Shown here: in pieces, positions 1 through 10,119 of the stretch
How positions within the stretch are numbered: the first letter of the stretch is position 1
Layout of the letters: each line of letters opens with the position of its first letter
From: JASGDN01 sp049841275
GTDB lineage: Bacteria; Chloroflexota; Chloroflexia; Thermomicrobiales; UBA6265
Reading direction: 5' to 3'
Length of the DNA stretch: 64,000 nucleotides
Assembly (NCBI GenBank): GCA_049841275.1
Contig: JASGDN010000065.1
Span: 1 to 64,000, forward strand
Program-made: the position numbers and the translations under genes
Notes under the pieces: generated by a model
Told to the model about the DNA's origin: nothing
What the model saw: only the letters and a program-made list of their open reading frames with translations
The model's database searches: none

Positions 1-1
1 G

Positions 2-874
2 CCCAGGGGTGGGGCGTCCTCGTCGCAGCGGACGACGGCTGGCCCGTCCAGTGGCGGCGGTGCGCGATCATCGGGCGCGGCGGGGTCGTCGGGCCGCCGC
101 ACGGATGATTTCGAGGAATGGTTCACCGGGACGGCGAGTCCTCCCGGTGCATCATGGGTCCATGAGGAGAACAAGGGGAGCGGCGGCAACCGGTTCTCCG
201 ACTTCTTCAACATGCTTTTCGGCAACTTCACCGCTCGCGGCGGCGCCAATCGCAACGCCGAGACCCGCGCCCAGCGCGGCGACGATACCGAGGTGCCTGT
301 TCCGATCAGCCTCGAAGAGTCGGTGACGGGGACCAAGCGGCATGTCGCATTGCAGATTCCGGTGCCCTGCCAGCGCTGCCACGGTACAGGCTACCTGCGT
401 GGCGTGGGCTGCCCGACCTGCGATGCCACTGGGGTGGTCATCAACAACAAGACCCTGGAGGTGTCCATCCCGAAGGCCGTGCGTACGGGATCGCGCGTGC
501 GCCTGGCCGGGCAGGGCGAACCGGGCATCAATGGCGGGCCGAACGGCGACGTCTACCTCACCATCGAGGTGCAACCGGACCCCAAGTTCGAGCGGCAAGG
601 CAACAACCTGCGCCAGAAAGTGATGATGCCCGTGACGACGGCCGTGCTTGGTGGCGAGGTCGTGGTGCAGACGCTGGACGGGCGGGTGTCGATGACGGTG
701 CCACCCGGTACGCAGGATGGGGCGGTCTTCCGGCTGAAGGGACTCGGGATGCCGATTCCCGGCTCGGCCAGTGGATACGGCGACATGCTCGTGGAAACGC
801 ACATCGCGGTCCCGAAGGATGTCGGTCCGGAGGAACGTGCGCTCTTCACGAAGCTGCGAGATCTGCGACAATAA
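2..874 (+). CDS. DnaJ/CbpA-type co-chaperone, C-terminal part (5' truncated by window edge)
   Basis: The frame is open from base 2, so the gene starts left of the window and its J domain is not seen. The visible part begins with a Ser/Gly-rich linker and a DFEEWF / FSDFFNMLFG stretch typical of the G/F linker. It then has the substrate-binding beta domains (EVPVPISLEESVTG, and DVYLTIEVQPDPKFERQGNNL) and the usual end (GDMLVETHIAVPK). Such proteins hand unfolded substrate to DnaK. Canonical DnaJ has four CXXCXGXG repeats. Here there are only two, CQRCHGTG (368-391) and CPTCDATG (410-433), inside the first beta domain, which is enough for one zinc site. It could be called DnaJ or a CbpA-like paralogue; the missing N-terminus prevents a decision. 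Confidence 0.85.
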   Translation, partial: PRGGASSSQRTTAGPSSGGGARSSGAAGSSGRRTDDFEEWFTGTASPPGASWVHEENKGSGGNRFSDFFNMLFGNFTARGGANRNAETRAQRGDDTEVPVPISLEESVTGTKRHVALQIPVPCQRCHGTGYLRGVGCPTCDATGVVINNKTLEVSIPKAVRTGSRVRLAGQGEPGINGGPNGDVYLTIEVQPDPKFERQGNNLRQKVMMPVTTAVLGGEVVVQTLDGRVSMTVPPGTQDGAVFRLKGLGMPIPGSASGYGDMLVETHIAVPKDVGPEERALFTKLRDLRQ

Positions 875-970
875 GGCGAAAACTGGACGATGGCCGGGAT
901 TTCCCGGCCATCAGTGCGCCCGGGCGATGACGATGCGCAGGGTGGAATCGGGTTGAGAGGACACGTTTCG

Positions 971-2251
971 ATGCCGGCGACGATCATTCTGGGCGGTCAA
1001 TGGGGAGACGAGGGCAAGGGCAAGCTGACGGATGCCCTCGCGGGGGCGGCCCAGATGGTCGTGCGCGCAAACGGCGGCAGCAACGCCGGGCATACCGTCA
1101 AGACCGACCAGGGCACCTTCAAACTCCATCTCGTGCCGTCCGGCATCCTGAACGACGATGTGCTCTGTGCGATTGGCGCCGGTGTCGTGATCGAGCCGGG
1201 CACGCTCGTCGGAGAACTGCGCGGGCTGATGGACCGGGGCATCGATGTCTCCCGGCTTCGCATTTCCGACCGTGCCCACCTCGTGCTGCCCCACCATCCG
1301 GCGCTCGACCGCATGCTGGAGGCTCGCCGTGAGGGCGAAGAGATCGGCACCACGTTGCGGGGAAACGGGCCGGCCTATGCCGACAAGGTTTCCCGGCACG
1401 GTCTGCGTGTCTGCGACCTCGTGCGGCCGGACATCCTCCGCCGCAAGCTGGCGATCGAGCTGGACGCGAAGAACCAGGAGCTGACGACGCTCTACGGTGA
1501 CGCTGCCTTCGATTTCGACGAGGTCTATCACACGCTGATCCAGTACGGGGAGATGCTGCAGCCATACGTCACTGCCACCGAGGTGCTGGTGCAGGATCAG
1601 CTCGCACAGGGAAGTCAGGTGCTGATCGAGTGCGCCCAAGGCGCGATGCTCGACATCGATTATGGGACCTATCCTTATGTCACCTCGTCTTCGCCCACGG
1701 CGGCGGGGGCATGCCAGGGCGCTGGCGTCGCGCCGAAGCAGATCGAGCGGGTGGTGGCTGTCTACAAGGCATACAGCACGCGCGTCGGTGCCGGCCCGAT
1801 GCCATCCGAACTTCGTGACGAGGTCGGCGAGACGATCCGGGTGCGCGGCAATGAGTACGGCACGACTACCGGCCGTCCCCGGCGAACCGGCTGGTTCGAT
1901 GCCGTCGCCGGCCGCCACACCAGCCGCCTGAATGGCGTGACTGAGGTCGCGATGACCTTGGTCGACGTACTCGATGCATTTGCCGAGGTTCGGCTGTGTT
2001 CCGGGTACATGCTTGATGGTGCGCCGTTGAATCACGTTCCGGCGCTTGTTGACGATCTGGAGCGCGCAACCCCGGTGTGGAGGTCGATGCCGGGTTGGGA
2101 AGCCGACACCACGGGCATGCGCGGGTTCGGGGACCTGCCGGAAGCATTGAAGCAGTATCTCTTCGATATCGAGACCATCCTCGATGCGCGCATTCGCTTC
2201 GTCGGTGTCGGTCCCGCTCGCGAGCAGTTGATCGACCGCGACGCCGCCTGA
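971..2251 (+). CDS. purA: Adenylosuccinate synthetase
   Basis: Converts IMP, aspartate and GTP to adenylosuccinate, the first committed step to AMP, in the cytosol. The 426-aa product has the family hallmarks at the N-terminus: GGQWGDEGKGK (P-loop and catalytic Asp) and NAGHT (catalytic His), followed by GTTLRGNGPAYADK and the C-terminal GTTTGRPRRTGWFD. The length is close to the usual ~430 aa. The ATG at 971 is chosen because the protein then starts MPATIILGGQWG, as in other PurA, and a GAGAGG ribosome site lies 10 nt upstream; the frame is open further upstream without similarity. It ends 9 bp before the convergent gpsA stop. Confidence 0.97.
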   Translation: MPATIILGGQWGDEGKGKLTDALAGAAQMVVRANGGSNAGHTVKTDQGTFKLHLVPSGILNDDVLCAIGAGVVIEPGTLVGELRGLMDRGIDVSRLRISDRAHLVLPHHPALDRMLEARREGEEIGTTLRGNGPAYADKVSRHGLRVCDLVRPDILRRKLAIELDAKNQELTTLYGDAAFDFDEVYHTLIQYGEMLQPYVTATEVLVQDQLAQGSQVLIECAQGAMLDIDYGTYPYVTSSSPTAAGACQGAGVAPKQIERVVAVYKAYSTRVGAGPMPSELRDEVGETIRVRGNEYGTTTGRPRRTGWFDAVAGRHTSRLNGVTEVAMTLVDVLDAFAEVRLCSGYMLDGAPLNHVPALVDDLERATPVWRSMPGWEADTTGMRGFGDLPEALKQYLFDIETILDARIRFVGVGPAREQLIDRDAA

Positions 2252-2260
2252 TCCTCGCCG

Positions 2261-3277
2261 CTATGGCCTGACCTCGGGGACGGGCGCACGCACGAGCAGC
2301 GACTCGACCGCGCGGGCGACATTCGTGCCCTTGAAGAGCACGCCTTGAAGCGCCTCTGCGATCGGCATCTCGACACCCATCCGGGCGGCCAGATCGCAGG
2401 TCGCCCGCGTTGTGGCGACGCCTTCCGCCGTCTCCTGCATGTCCGCGAGAATCGCGTCCAGGGGCCGTCCCGTTGCGAGCTCGATGCCGACCCGGTGATT
2501 TCGCGAGCGCGTGCTGGCGCAGGTGGCGAGCAGGTCGCCGATACCGGAGAGTCCGCCGAATGTGAGCGGATCGGCTCCCATCGCGATGCCGAGGCGGGTG
2601 ATTTCCGCGAGGCCGCGCGTGATGAACGCTGCTTTCGCGTTGTCCCCGAGATGAAGTCCGTCGGCAATACCCGCGCCGATCGCCACGATATTCTTCAGCG
2701 CCCCGCCAAGCTCCACGCCGACCGGATCGCTGCTTGTGTAGAGGCGGAACCGATTGGACCCCAACGAACGTTGAACCTGATGGGTCAGGGCGGCGCCGTT
2801 GCCTGCGACCACGGCGGCGGCGGGCAGGTCCTCGGCGATCTCCGAGGCCAGGTTCGGACCGGAAAGGACGACGATGCCCTCGCCAGGCGGCCGGTTCAGG
2901 GCTTTGGCGATCACCTCCGATGGTCGAAGCAGCGTGCCGAGCTCGATGCCCTTGGCGGCCGAAACGATCGGCACGTTCCTGAACGCCGATGGCAGCTTGA
3001 CGAGCCCTTGACGGAGCTTCTGGGTCGGGATCGCGAGGACCAGGATGTCTGGTGCGGGCAGATCGTCTGTGAGCGTGGCAATGTGGATCTCGGCGGGAAC
3101 CAGAATGCCCGGCAGCGAATGCGGATGTCGTCTCGTCTCTGTCAGGACGAGGGCATCTGCATGACGATGGGCGACGAGCGTGGTTCGTGCGCCGGCGCGA
3201 TGGGCAAGCAGCGCGAGCGTGGTGCCCCATGCGCCGGCGCCGAGGATCGTGACGGTGGCCGGTTGTGGTTCCCGCAT
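2261..3277 (-). CDS. gpsA: Glycerol-3-phosphate dehydrogenase [NAD(P)+]
   Basis: Reduces dihydroxyacetone phosphate to sn-glycerol-3-phosphate for phospholipid synthesis. The 338-aa protein starts MREPQPATVTILGAGAWGTTLA, with the Rossmann GxGxxG near residues 13-18. It carries the conserved VSAAKGIE block, the substrate-binding Lys segment GALKNIVAIGAGIADG, and GLSGIGDLLATC. The ATG at 3277 is preferred because it places the Rossmann motif at the normal distance from the N-terminus; the longer open frame overlaps fabZ. It is divergent from fabZ, so both early lipid-precursor genes share a ~100-bp intergenic region. Confidence 0.95.
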   Translation of the reverse strand: MREPQPATVTILGAGAWGTTLALLAHRAGARTTLVAHRHADALVLTETRRHPHSLPGILVPAEIHIATLTDDLPAPDILVLAIPTQKLRQGLVKLPSAFRNVPIVSAAKGIELGTLLRPSEVIAKALNRPPGEGIVVLSGPNLASEIAEDLPAAAVVAGNGAALTHQVQRSLGSNRFRLYTSSDPVGVELGGALKNIVAIGAGIADGLHLGDNAKAAFITRGLAEITRLGIAMGADPLTFGGLSGIGDLLATCASTRSRNHRVGIELATGRPLDAILADMQETAEGVATTRATCDLAARMGVEMPIAEALQGVLFKGTNVARAVESLLVRAPVPEVRP

Positions 3278-3380
3278 CGGTTCCGCTCCATATGGCTCGG
3301 GATTGGTATGCTTTGTGTCGTTGAACCGACATGAGGCGCGTCGTGGCACGGTTGACCGGAACGCGCGAAGGAGAACGATT

Positions 3381-3830
3381 GTGACGTTGGCGCTGCCGCT
3401 CGATTCGCTCGCCATCCGCAAGATCATCCCACACCGCTACCCTTTCCTGCTGGTGGACCAGATTCTCGAGCTCGAACCGGGACAGCGGGCGGTGGGCATC
3501 AAGAATGTCACGGCGAACGAACCGTTCTTCCAGGGGCATTTCCCGGAGTACCCGGTGATGCCGGGCGTGCTGATCGTGGAGGCCATCGCGCAGGTCGGTG
3601 CGGTGGCGATGCTCAGCGTGGACGACTTTGCCGGGAAGATCGCGCTCTTTGCCGGCATCGACAATGTCCGGTTCAAGCGTCAGGTCAAGCCAGGTGATAC
3701 GATCCGGTTGGAAGTCGAGCTGGGTAAGGTTCGCCGTAATATCGGGACCGGAACCGGGACGGCGACCGTGAATGGCGATATTGCCTGCAAGGGTGAGTTC
3801 ATGTTCGCGATCACCGATAGCCCGATGTAG
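3381..3830 (+). CDS. fabZ: 3-hydroxyacyl-[acyl-carrier-protein] dehydratase FabZ
   Basis: Dehydrates 3-hydroxyacyl-ACP in type II fatty-acid synthesis. The 149-aa product shows the hot-dog fold signature: IIPHRYPFLLVD, then GHFPEYPVMPGVLIVEAIAQ with catalytic His53 and Glu67. The length matches the family (140-150 aa). The GTG start at 3381 has a GAAGGAGA ribosome site about 7 nt upstream and gives the expected short N-terminus. It lies divergent to gpsA and upstream of the stress module without a clear terminator between. Confidence 0.96.
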   Translation: MTLALPLDSLAIRKIIPHRYPFLLVDQILELEPGQRAVGIKNVTANEPFFQGHFPEYPVMPGVLIVEAIAQVGAVAMLSVDDFAGKIALFAGIDNVRFKRQVKPGDTIRLEVELGKVRRNIGTGTGTATVNGDIACKGEFMFAITDSPM

Positions 3831-3877
3831 GGGCGAGGTGCTGTTCGGTCGTCTGTCGTACTGCCAGGAGGTCCCCG

Positions 3878-4399
3878 GTGAGGTCATCCGGACGAACGGT
3901 CGGTATCATCCTGATTGCGGTCGGCCTGGTGCTTGGGGCAGGTATCGCAGTCTGGGTCCTCTCGGCGAAGAACGAGGGCGTGATGCGTGGGAGTGGCGCG
4001 GCATTCGCCCTGGTCATTCTCTTCGGCGTCATTGTCCTGCCATTGGTGGGCGGCGGCCTGTTCATGCTGGTGAAGGGGAACGCCGAGCAGAAACAGATGG
4101 CCGCCATCGACGAACAGCGCAAGCTGCTCGACATGGTCAAGACGCGCGGACAAGTCGCCATTTCGGACCTCGTGCTCGATCTGCATTCGAGCACGGACAA
4201 GGTGCAGGCAGATCTGCTGGCGCTGGTCGGGCTCGGGTTGTTCTCGGGTTATGTGGACTGGGACAAGGGAATGCTCTACTCTGTAGATGCGAAAGAGTTG
4301 ACATCCCGGTCGACATGCCCGAATTGCGGCGGACAACTGGAACTCGCGGGAAAGGGATTGATCAAGTGCCCGTACTGTGGCGCCGAGATATTCCTGTAA
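3878..4399 (+). CDS. Two-TM protein with winged-helix-like segment and C-terminal zinc ribbon (PspA-module partner)
   Basis: The 173-aa protein has two hydrophobic helices (about residues 8-30 and 40-62). A soluble segment follows that reads like a small winged-helix/PCI module (DEQRKLLDMVKTRGQVAISDLVLDL). It ends in a zinc ribbon with Cys147, Cys150, Cys164 and Cys167 (CPNC and CPYC). The GTG start at 3878 follows an AGGAG box. It opens a run with a 323-aa protein, PspA and an SPFH protein, a layout reminiscent of Bacillus ydjFGHI-type clusters, where a TM/zinc-ribbon protein accompanies PspA. A membrane-stress sensor or adaptor role is inferred from neighbours only. Confidence 0.75.
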   Translation: MRSSGRTVGIILIAVGLVLGAGIAVWVLSAKNEGVMRGSGAAFALVILFGVIVLPLVGGGLFMLVKGNAEQKQMAAIDEQRKLLDMVKTRGQVAISDLVLDLHSSTDKVQADLLALVGLGLFSGYVDWDKGMLYSVDAKELTSRSTCPNCGGQLELAGKGLIKCPYCGAEIFL

Positions 4400-4435
4400 C
4401 ATTCCCGAAAGTGGCTGTCAGTGAGGAGATTGCGC

Positions 4436-5407
4436 ATGGATCGGGTTACCGGCATCCTTGGAAAGGCGCAGGACAGCCTGCACGCCATTCCTGGGTACAC
4501 CAGCTACCAGGACAAGGAGCAGCGGCGTGACCTGGACAAACAGGTACGCGTCGCGGCGGCGGACCAGCTGGTGCAGGTTGTCGATACGATGACCGCCGCG
4601 AGTGCCGCCAACGTCGCGAAGGGCGATCTTTCGCAGGTTTCTGCGATGGAGTCGGCAATCGGAAAGACGCGGACGCTTGCCGATCGCATCCGGACCGCGT
4701 CGTATGGCTTTACGGGCATCTTCGCGGACGGCGCCATCGATACGGCGGCGCTGGAGCAGGTGCGTCTTTTCGACGTGACCATCCAGCGAAAGACGGCCGA
4801 ACTTGCGAAGCAGGCCCAGGCTGGCGCCGACTCTACCGAGAAGGTCGCCGCCTTGATCAAGGGCGTTGACGAAGTCGACCTGCTTTTTGGCACGCGCAGC
4901 ACGGTCGTCGAGACGGCCAAGCCGTCCACCGATTCTGCGGTGCTCGACCTTTTGGACACCACGGTTCCTCCGCCGCCGAGCCCGCTACTCGAGGTGGGAC
5001 GCGGTGCGGCATTCTCCGTGCTCGGGGACGACTACGTGGCGAACGCCGTAGTCCAACTCGCGGACGGGGACGTTCGTATTTCCTTCATCCGGGTTGGCAA
5101 GAATCCGGATGGCAACGCGGTCTGGTTCGTTGGCGCCTCGACGCCGGATGTGCCCTCGGCACAACTGGTGGAAGAGGCGAGCGACGGCAAGGCCGAAGCC
5201 TTCGACCCGACCACTCGCTCGGTGACCGCCACGGTCGACACCGGGAAGGGATCGAAGGGGCGGGTTCCCGCCGAATATGCCGTTGTCCCGCAGGCCGACG
5301 ATTCGTCGGTCGGGATGCTGCTCGTGTTGGGCGGCGTGCGGCATGAGTTCAGCGGGCGTCCGATTCACGATGCAGACGTTGTCGTCTACGGCATAGGTCT
5401 TCAGTAA
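4436..5407 (+). CDS. Uncharacterised PspA-module protein (helical N-half, beta-rich C-half)
   Basis: A 323-aa protein that I cannot assign to a named family. Residues ~1-150 are predicted mostly helical and charged. A Pro-rich hinge (VPPPPSP) follows near residue 180. The C-terminal ~145 residues look beta-rich (FSVLGDDYVANAVVQL, VRISFIRVGKN), resembling a compact beta-barrel or beta-sandwich. There is no signal peptide or membrane helix, so it is probably cytosolic. The ATG at 4436 has a GTGAGGAG site 8 nt upstream and is preferred over an in-frame start at 4421. It lies 36 nt after the zinc-ribbon gene and 18 nt before pspA, so co-transcription and a shared role in envelope stress are likely (inference). 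Confidence 0.7.
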   Translation: MDRVTGILGKAQDSLHAIPGYTSYQDKEQRRDLDKQVRVAAADQLVQVVDTMTAASAANVAKGDLSQVSAMESAIGKTRTLADRIRTASYGFTGIFADGAIDTAALEQVRLFDVTIQRKTAELAKQAQAGADSTEKVAALIKGVDEVDLLFGTRSTVVETAKPSTDSAVLDLLDTTVPPPPSPLLEVGRGAAFSVLGDDYVANAVVQLADGDVRISFIRVGKNPDGNAVWFVGASTPDVPSAQLVEEASDGKAEAFDPTTRSVTATVDTGKGSKGRVPAEYAVVPQADDSSVGMLLVLGGVRHEFSGRPIHDADVVVYGIGLQ

Positions 5408-5425
5408 CACCAAGGAGTTTCACCG

Positions 5426-6184
5426 ATGGGTATCTTCGATCGCATCTCCAACCTCGTCCGCGCGAACGTCAACGACCTCCTCGACCGGGCGGAAGACCCG
5501 GAGAAGATGCTCGAGCAGATCCTGCGCGATATGCAGGAAGGCATCGGCACCGCGAAGAGCCAGGTCGCCGCGATGATCGCGCAGGAGAAGGAACTCGAGG
5601 CCGACTACAACGACAATGCCCAGCTCGCGGCCGAATGGGGAGAGAAGGCGAAGCGCGCCGTTGCCGCCGGCAAGGATGACCTCGCCCGCGAGGCCCTGCG
5701 CCGCAAGAAGGACGCGGACGAGAACGCTGCCGTCTACAAGCAGCAGCTGGACATCCAGACGCAGACGGTCGAGAAGCTGAAGTCCCAGCTGAACCAGCTG
5801 GAATCCAAGTACCAGACGACCGTCAGCCAGAAGCAAAGCCTCATCGCGCGCCAGCGCCGCGCCGAAGTCACCAAGAAGGTCACCCAGCAGGCCACGGCGA
5901 CCGTTTCCTCGCTCTCTCCGCTCGACGCGTCGTCCGAACTCGACCGGATCGAGCGCAAGATTCGCAGCAACGAGGCGGAGGCTGCGGCATACCAGGAGAT
6001 CGGCGACAACTCGTTCGACACGCAGTTCAAGGAACTGGACTACGATGTCGACATCGAGAAGGAGCTGGAGGCCCTGAAGGCCGGGAATAGCGATGTCGCG
6101 GGCGAGATCGCTGCATCGGCCTCTGCGTCTGACGATGACGATGCGAAGACCACCACATACAAGGTGACGCAGGTCGACGCGTAG
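5426..6184 (+). CDS. pspA: PspA/IM30 family membrane-stress protein
   Basis: PspA/Vipp1 proteins form coiled-coil, ESCRT-III-like assemblies that bind and stabilise damaged cytoplasmic membranes. The 252-aa product begins with the amphipathic membrane-binding helix MGIFDRISNLVRANVNDLLD. The family motif EDPEKMLEQILRDMQEGI follows, and then continuous heptad coiled coil to about residue 210 (ADYNDNAQLAAEWGEKAKRAV, EALRRKKDADE). The C-terminal tail is Ala/Ser/Asp-rich. The ATG has an AAGGAG box. The SPFH gene downstream and two novel partners upstream suggest one stress operon. Confidence 0.93.
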   Translation: MGIFDRISNLVRANVNDLLDRAEDPEKMLEQILRDMQEGIGTAKSQVAAMIAQEKELEADYNDNAQLAAEWGEKAKRAVAAGKDDLAREALRRKKDADENAAVYKQQLDIQTQTVEKLKSQLNQLESKYQTTVSQKQSLIARQRRAEVTKKVTQQATATVSSLSPLDASSELDRIERKIRSNEAEAAAYQEIGDNSFDTQFKELDYDVDIEKELEALKAGNSDVAGEIAASASASDDDDAKTTTYKVTQVDA

Positions 6185-6216
6185 GCGCTAGCGTTCCAAC
6201 GGTTGCAAACACGGGC

Positions 6217-6249
6217 ACGGCCTGGCGGGCATCGCGTCCGCCGGGCCGT
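6217..6249 (+). terminator. Hairpin between pspA and the SPFH gene
   Basis: A 12-bp stem (6217-6228 with 6238-6249, one G-U pair) and a 9-nt loop lie in the 88-bp spacer. No T-run follows, so it may attenuate the operon or stabilise the pspA message rather than terminate outright. Confidence 0.4.
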
Positions 6250-6272
6250 TCTCAGGAAGGGCGGAGGTCTGT

Positions 6273-7244
6273 ATGGCCATCATTGACGTCATCGAGTATC
6301 CGAACGAACGGAGCGGCGAGCTCGTCCATCGCATCCCGGAGAACGGATCGGGCGATTTCGCGCTTGGATCGCAGTTGATCGTGCGCGAGAGCCAGCAGGC
6401 CGTCTTCTACCGCGACGGCAAGGCGCTCGACACATTTGGTCCCGGCCGGTACACGCTGGAGACGAAGAATATCCCGCTGCTGGGCGGCCTCATCAACCTG
6501 CCGTTCGGCGGGCGAACGCCGTTCACGGCCGAGGTCTACTTCGTGTCGATGCGGGACTTCACCGATCTCAAGTGGGGATCGGCGCAACCGCTCGTGTACC
6601 GCGATTCCGAACTTGGCATGGTCCGGCTGCGGGCATTCGGGACCTACAGCCTGCGCGTGCGCGATCCGCAGCTCTTCGTGAACCAGTACGTCGGGCAGCA
6701 GGGCAGCGTCACGACCGGATCGAACGAGGACTTCTTCCGGGGGCTCATCCTTGCCGAGTTCAACGACATCCTCGGCAAACAGACGACCTCCATCCTCGAC
6801 ATCCAGGGGATCACGAAGCAGATCGCCGATGGCACCCGGGCGGCGCTGGCCGATGACTTCGCGCGGATGGGTCTGGAACTGACGAGCTTCCAGATCGCCG
6901 CGGTCACGCCACCGGAAGAGGTCCAGCAACGGATCGATGAGCGGTCTGGCATCGCAGCGCTGGGGAACATGGACGACTACACGAAGTTCAAGACGGCCCA
7001 GGCGATCGGCGATGCCGCCCAGAACCCGGGCGGTGCTGGTGACATGGCCTCCACCGGTGCTGGACTGGGAGCCGGAATGGCGATCGGGCAGGCGATGGCC
7101 GGTTCGATGACCAAGCCGCAGGGGAGCGGCGGCGCGACCACTGACGATCAGATCGCGCAGTTGGAGCGGCTTGCCGAGCTCCACAAGGCGGGGGCGCTGA
7201 CCGACCAGGAGTTCGCAGCCGCCAAGAAGCGGATTCTGGGCTGA
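6273..7244 (+). CDS. SPFH-domain protein with C-terminal SHOCT domain
   Basis: A 323-aa stomatin/flotillin-superfamily protein. It starts MAIIDVIEYPN and contains the SPFH core: GSQLIVRESQQAVFYRDGKALDTFGPGRYTL, VYFVSMRDF, RAFGTYSLRVRDP and the helical ALADDFARMGLELTSFQI segment. A Gly/Ala-rich linker (~residues 245-285) leads to a short SHOCT-type helix pair (QLERLAELHKAGALTDQEFAAAKKRIL). There is no obvious transmembrane helix; YdjI-type SPFH proteins recruit PspA to membranes, and this one probably does so peripherally. A GGCGGAG site precedes the ATG. Confidence 0.9.
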   Translation: MAIIDVIEYPNERSGELVHRIPENGSGDFALGSQLIVRESQQAVFYRDGKALDTFGPGRYTLETKNIPLLGGLINLPFGGRTPFTAEVYFVSMRDFTDLKWGSAQPLVYRDSELGMVRLRAFGTYSLRVRDPQLFVNQYVGQQGSVTTGSNEDFFRGLILAEFNDILGKQTTSILDIQGITKQIADGTRAALADDFARMGLELTSFQIAAVTPPEEVQQRIDERSGIAALGNMDDYTKFKTAQAIGDAAQNPGGAGDMASTGAGLGAGMAIGQAMAGSMTKPQGSGGATTDDQIAQLERLAELHKAGALTDQEFAAAKKRILG

Positions 7245-7272
7245 TCGTCGCGGAAGCAACGTACAGGAAAGA

Positions 7273-7318
7273 GAACGCGGGCGGTGGGCATGGGGCTCGC
7301 CGCCCGCGTTCCTTTTTG
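7273..7318 (+). terminator. Rho-independent terminator of the PspA/SPFH module
   Basis: A perfect 12-bp stem (7273-7284 with 7300-7311) is followed by CCTTTTTG, a classical intrinsic terminator 28 nt after the SPFH stop. Confidence 0.9.
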
Positions 7319-7433
7319 TGTCGCCAACTGTCGCAACAACGCGGGGCGCCCGACTGTGGGGACCGCGGGTGGCGGTGGCTCAATGTGAGTGTACGTACGC
7401 ACTGAAACCCTGAAAATGACGGGCAAAATGGCG

Positions 7434-7439
7434 TATACT
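7434..7439 (+). promoter_or_regulatory. Putative -10 box of gyrA
   Basis: TATACT lies 51 nt before the gyrA start. No good -35 hexamer is seen at 16-18 nt. The 7319-7433 stretch upstream shows no other feature. Confidence 0.45.
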
Positions 7440-7489
7440 TGTACGTCTAGGCTCACGCCGCTTTCGTCATTCATCAGGAGCCGAAATCC

Positions 7490-9973
<2,484 letters not shown>

Positions 9974-9993
9974 GCCGCTTCGGTCACAAGTGC

Positions 9994-10035
9994 ACCAGAG
10001 GAACGGCGGCCCGATTGGGCCGCCGTTCCTCTGGT
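9994..10035 (+). terminator. Long perfect hairpin after gyrA
   Basis: Nineteen complementary bases on each side (9994-10012 and 10017-10035) around a GATT loop, 21 nt after the gyrA stop. No U-tract follows on either strand. Probably the gyrA terminator or an mRNA-end stabiliser. Confidence 0.65.
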
Positions 10036-10060
10036 TGGTGTCGGCCAGCTTTCCCATGAG

Positions 10061-10105
10061 GCACAGGCAACGGACCGTCCATGCCAGACGGCCCGTTGCC
10101 TGTGC
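10061..10105 (-). terminator. Second hairpin in the gyrA convergent junction
   Basis: Nineteen-base arms (10061-10079 and 10087-10105, one mismatch) with a 7-nt loop, 15 nt beyond the stop of the minus-strand gene. Its position suggests it serves that gene. No U-tract follows. Confidence 0.55.
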
Positions 10106-10119
10106 GTGCGATGTGAGGA

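Noticed and set aside
1866..3887. Long minus-strand open frame opposite purA, gpsA and fabZ
   Set aside because: It covers three real genes in other frames and its translation is Arg/His-rich without domains.
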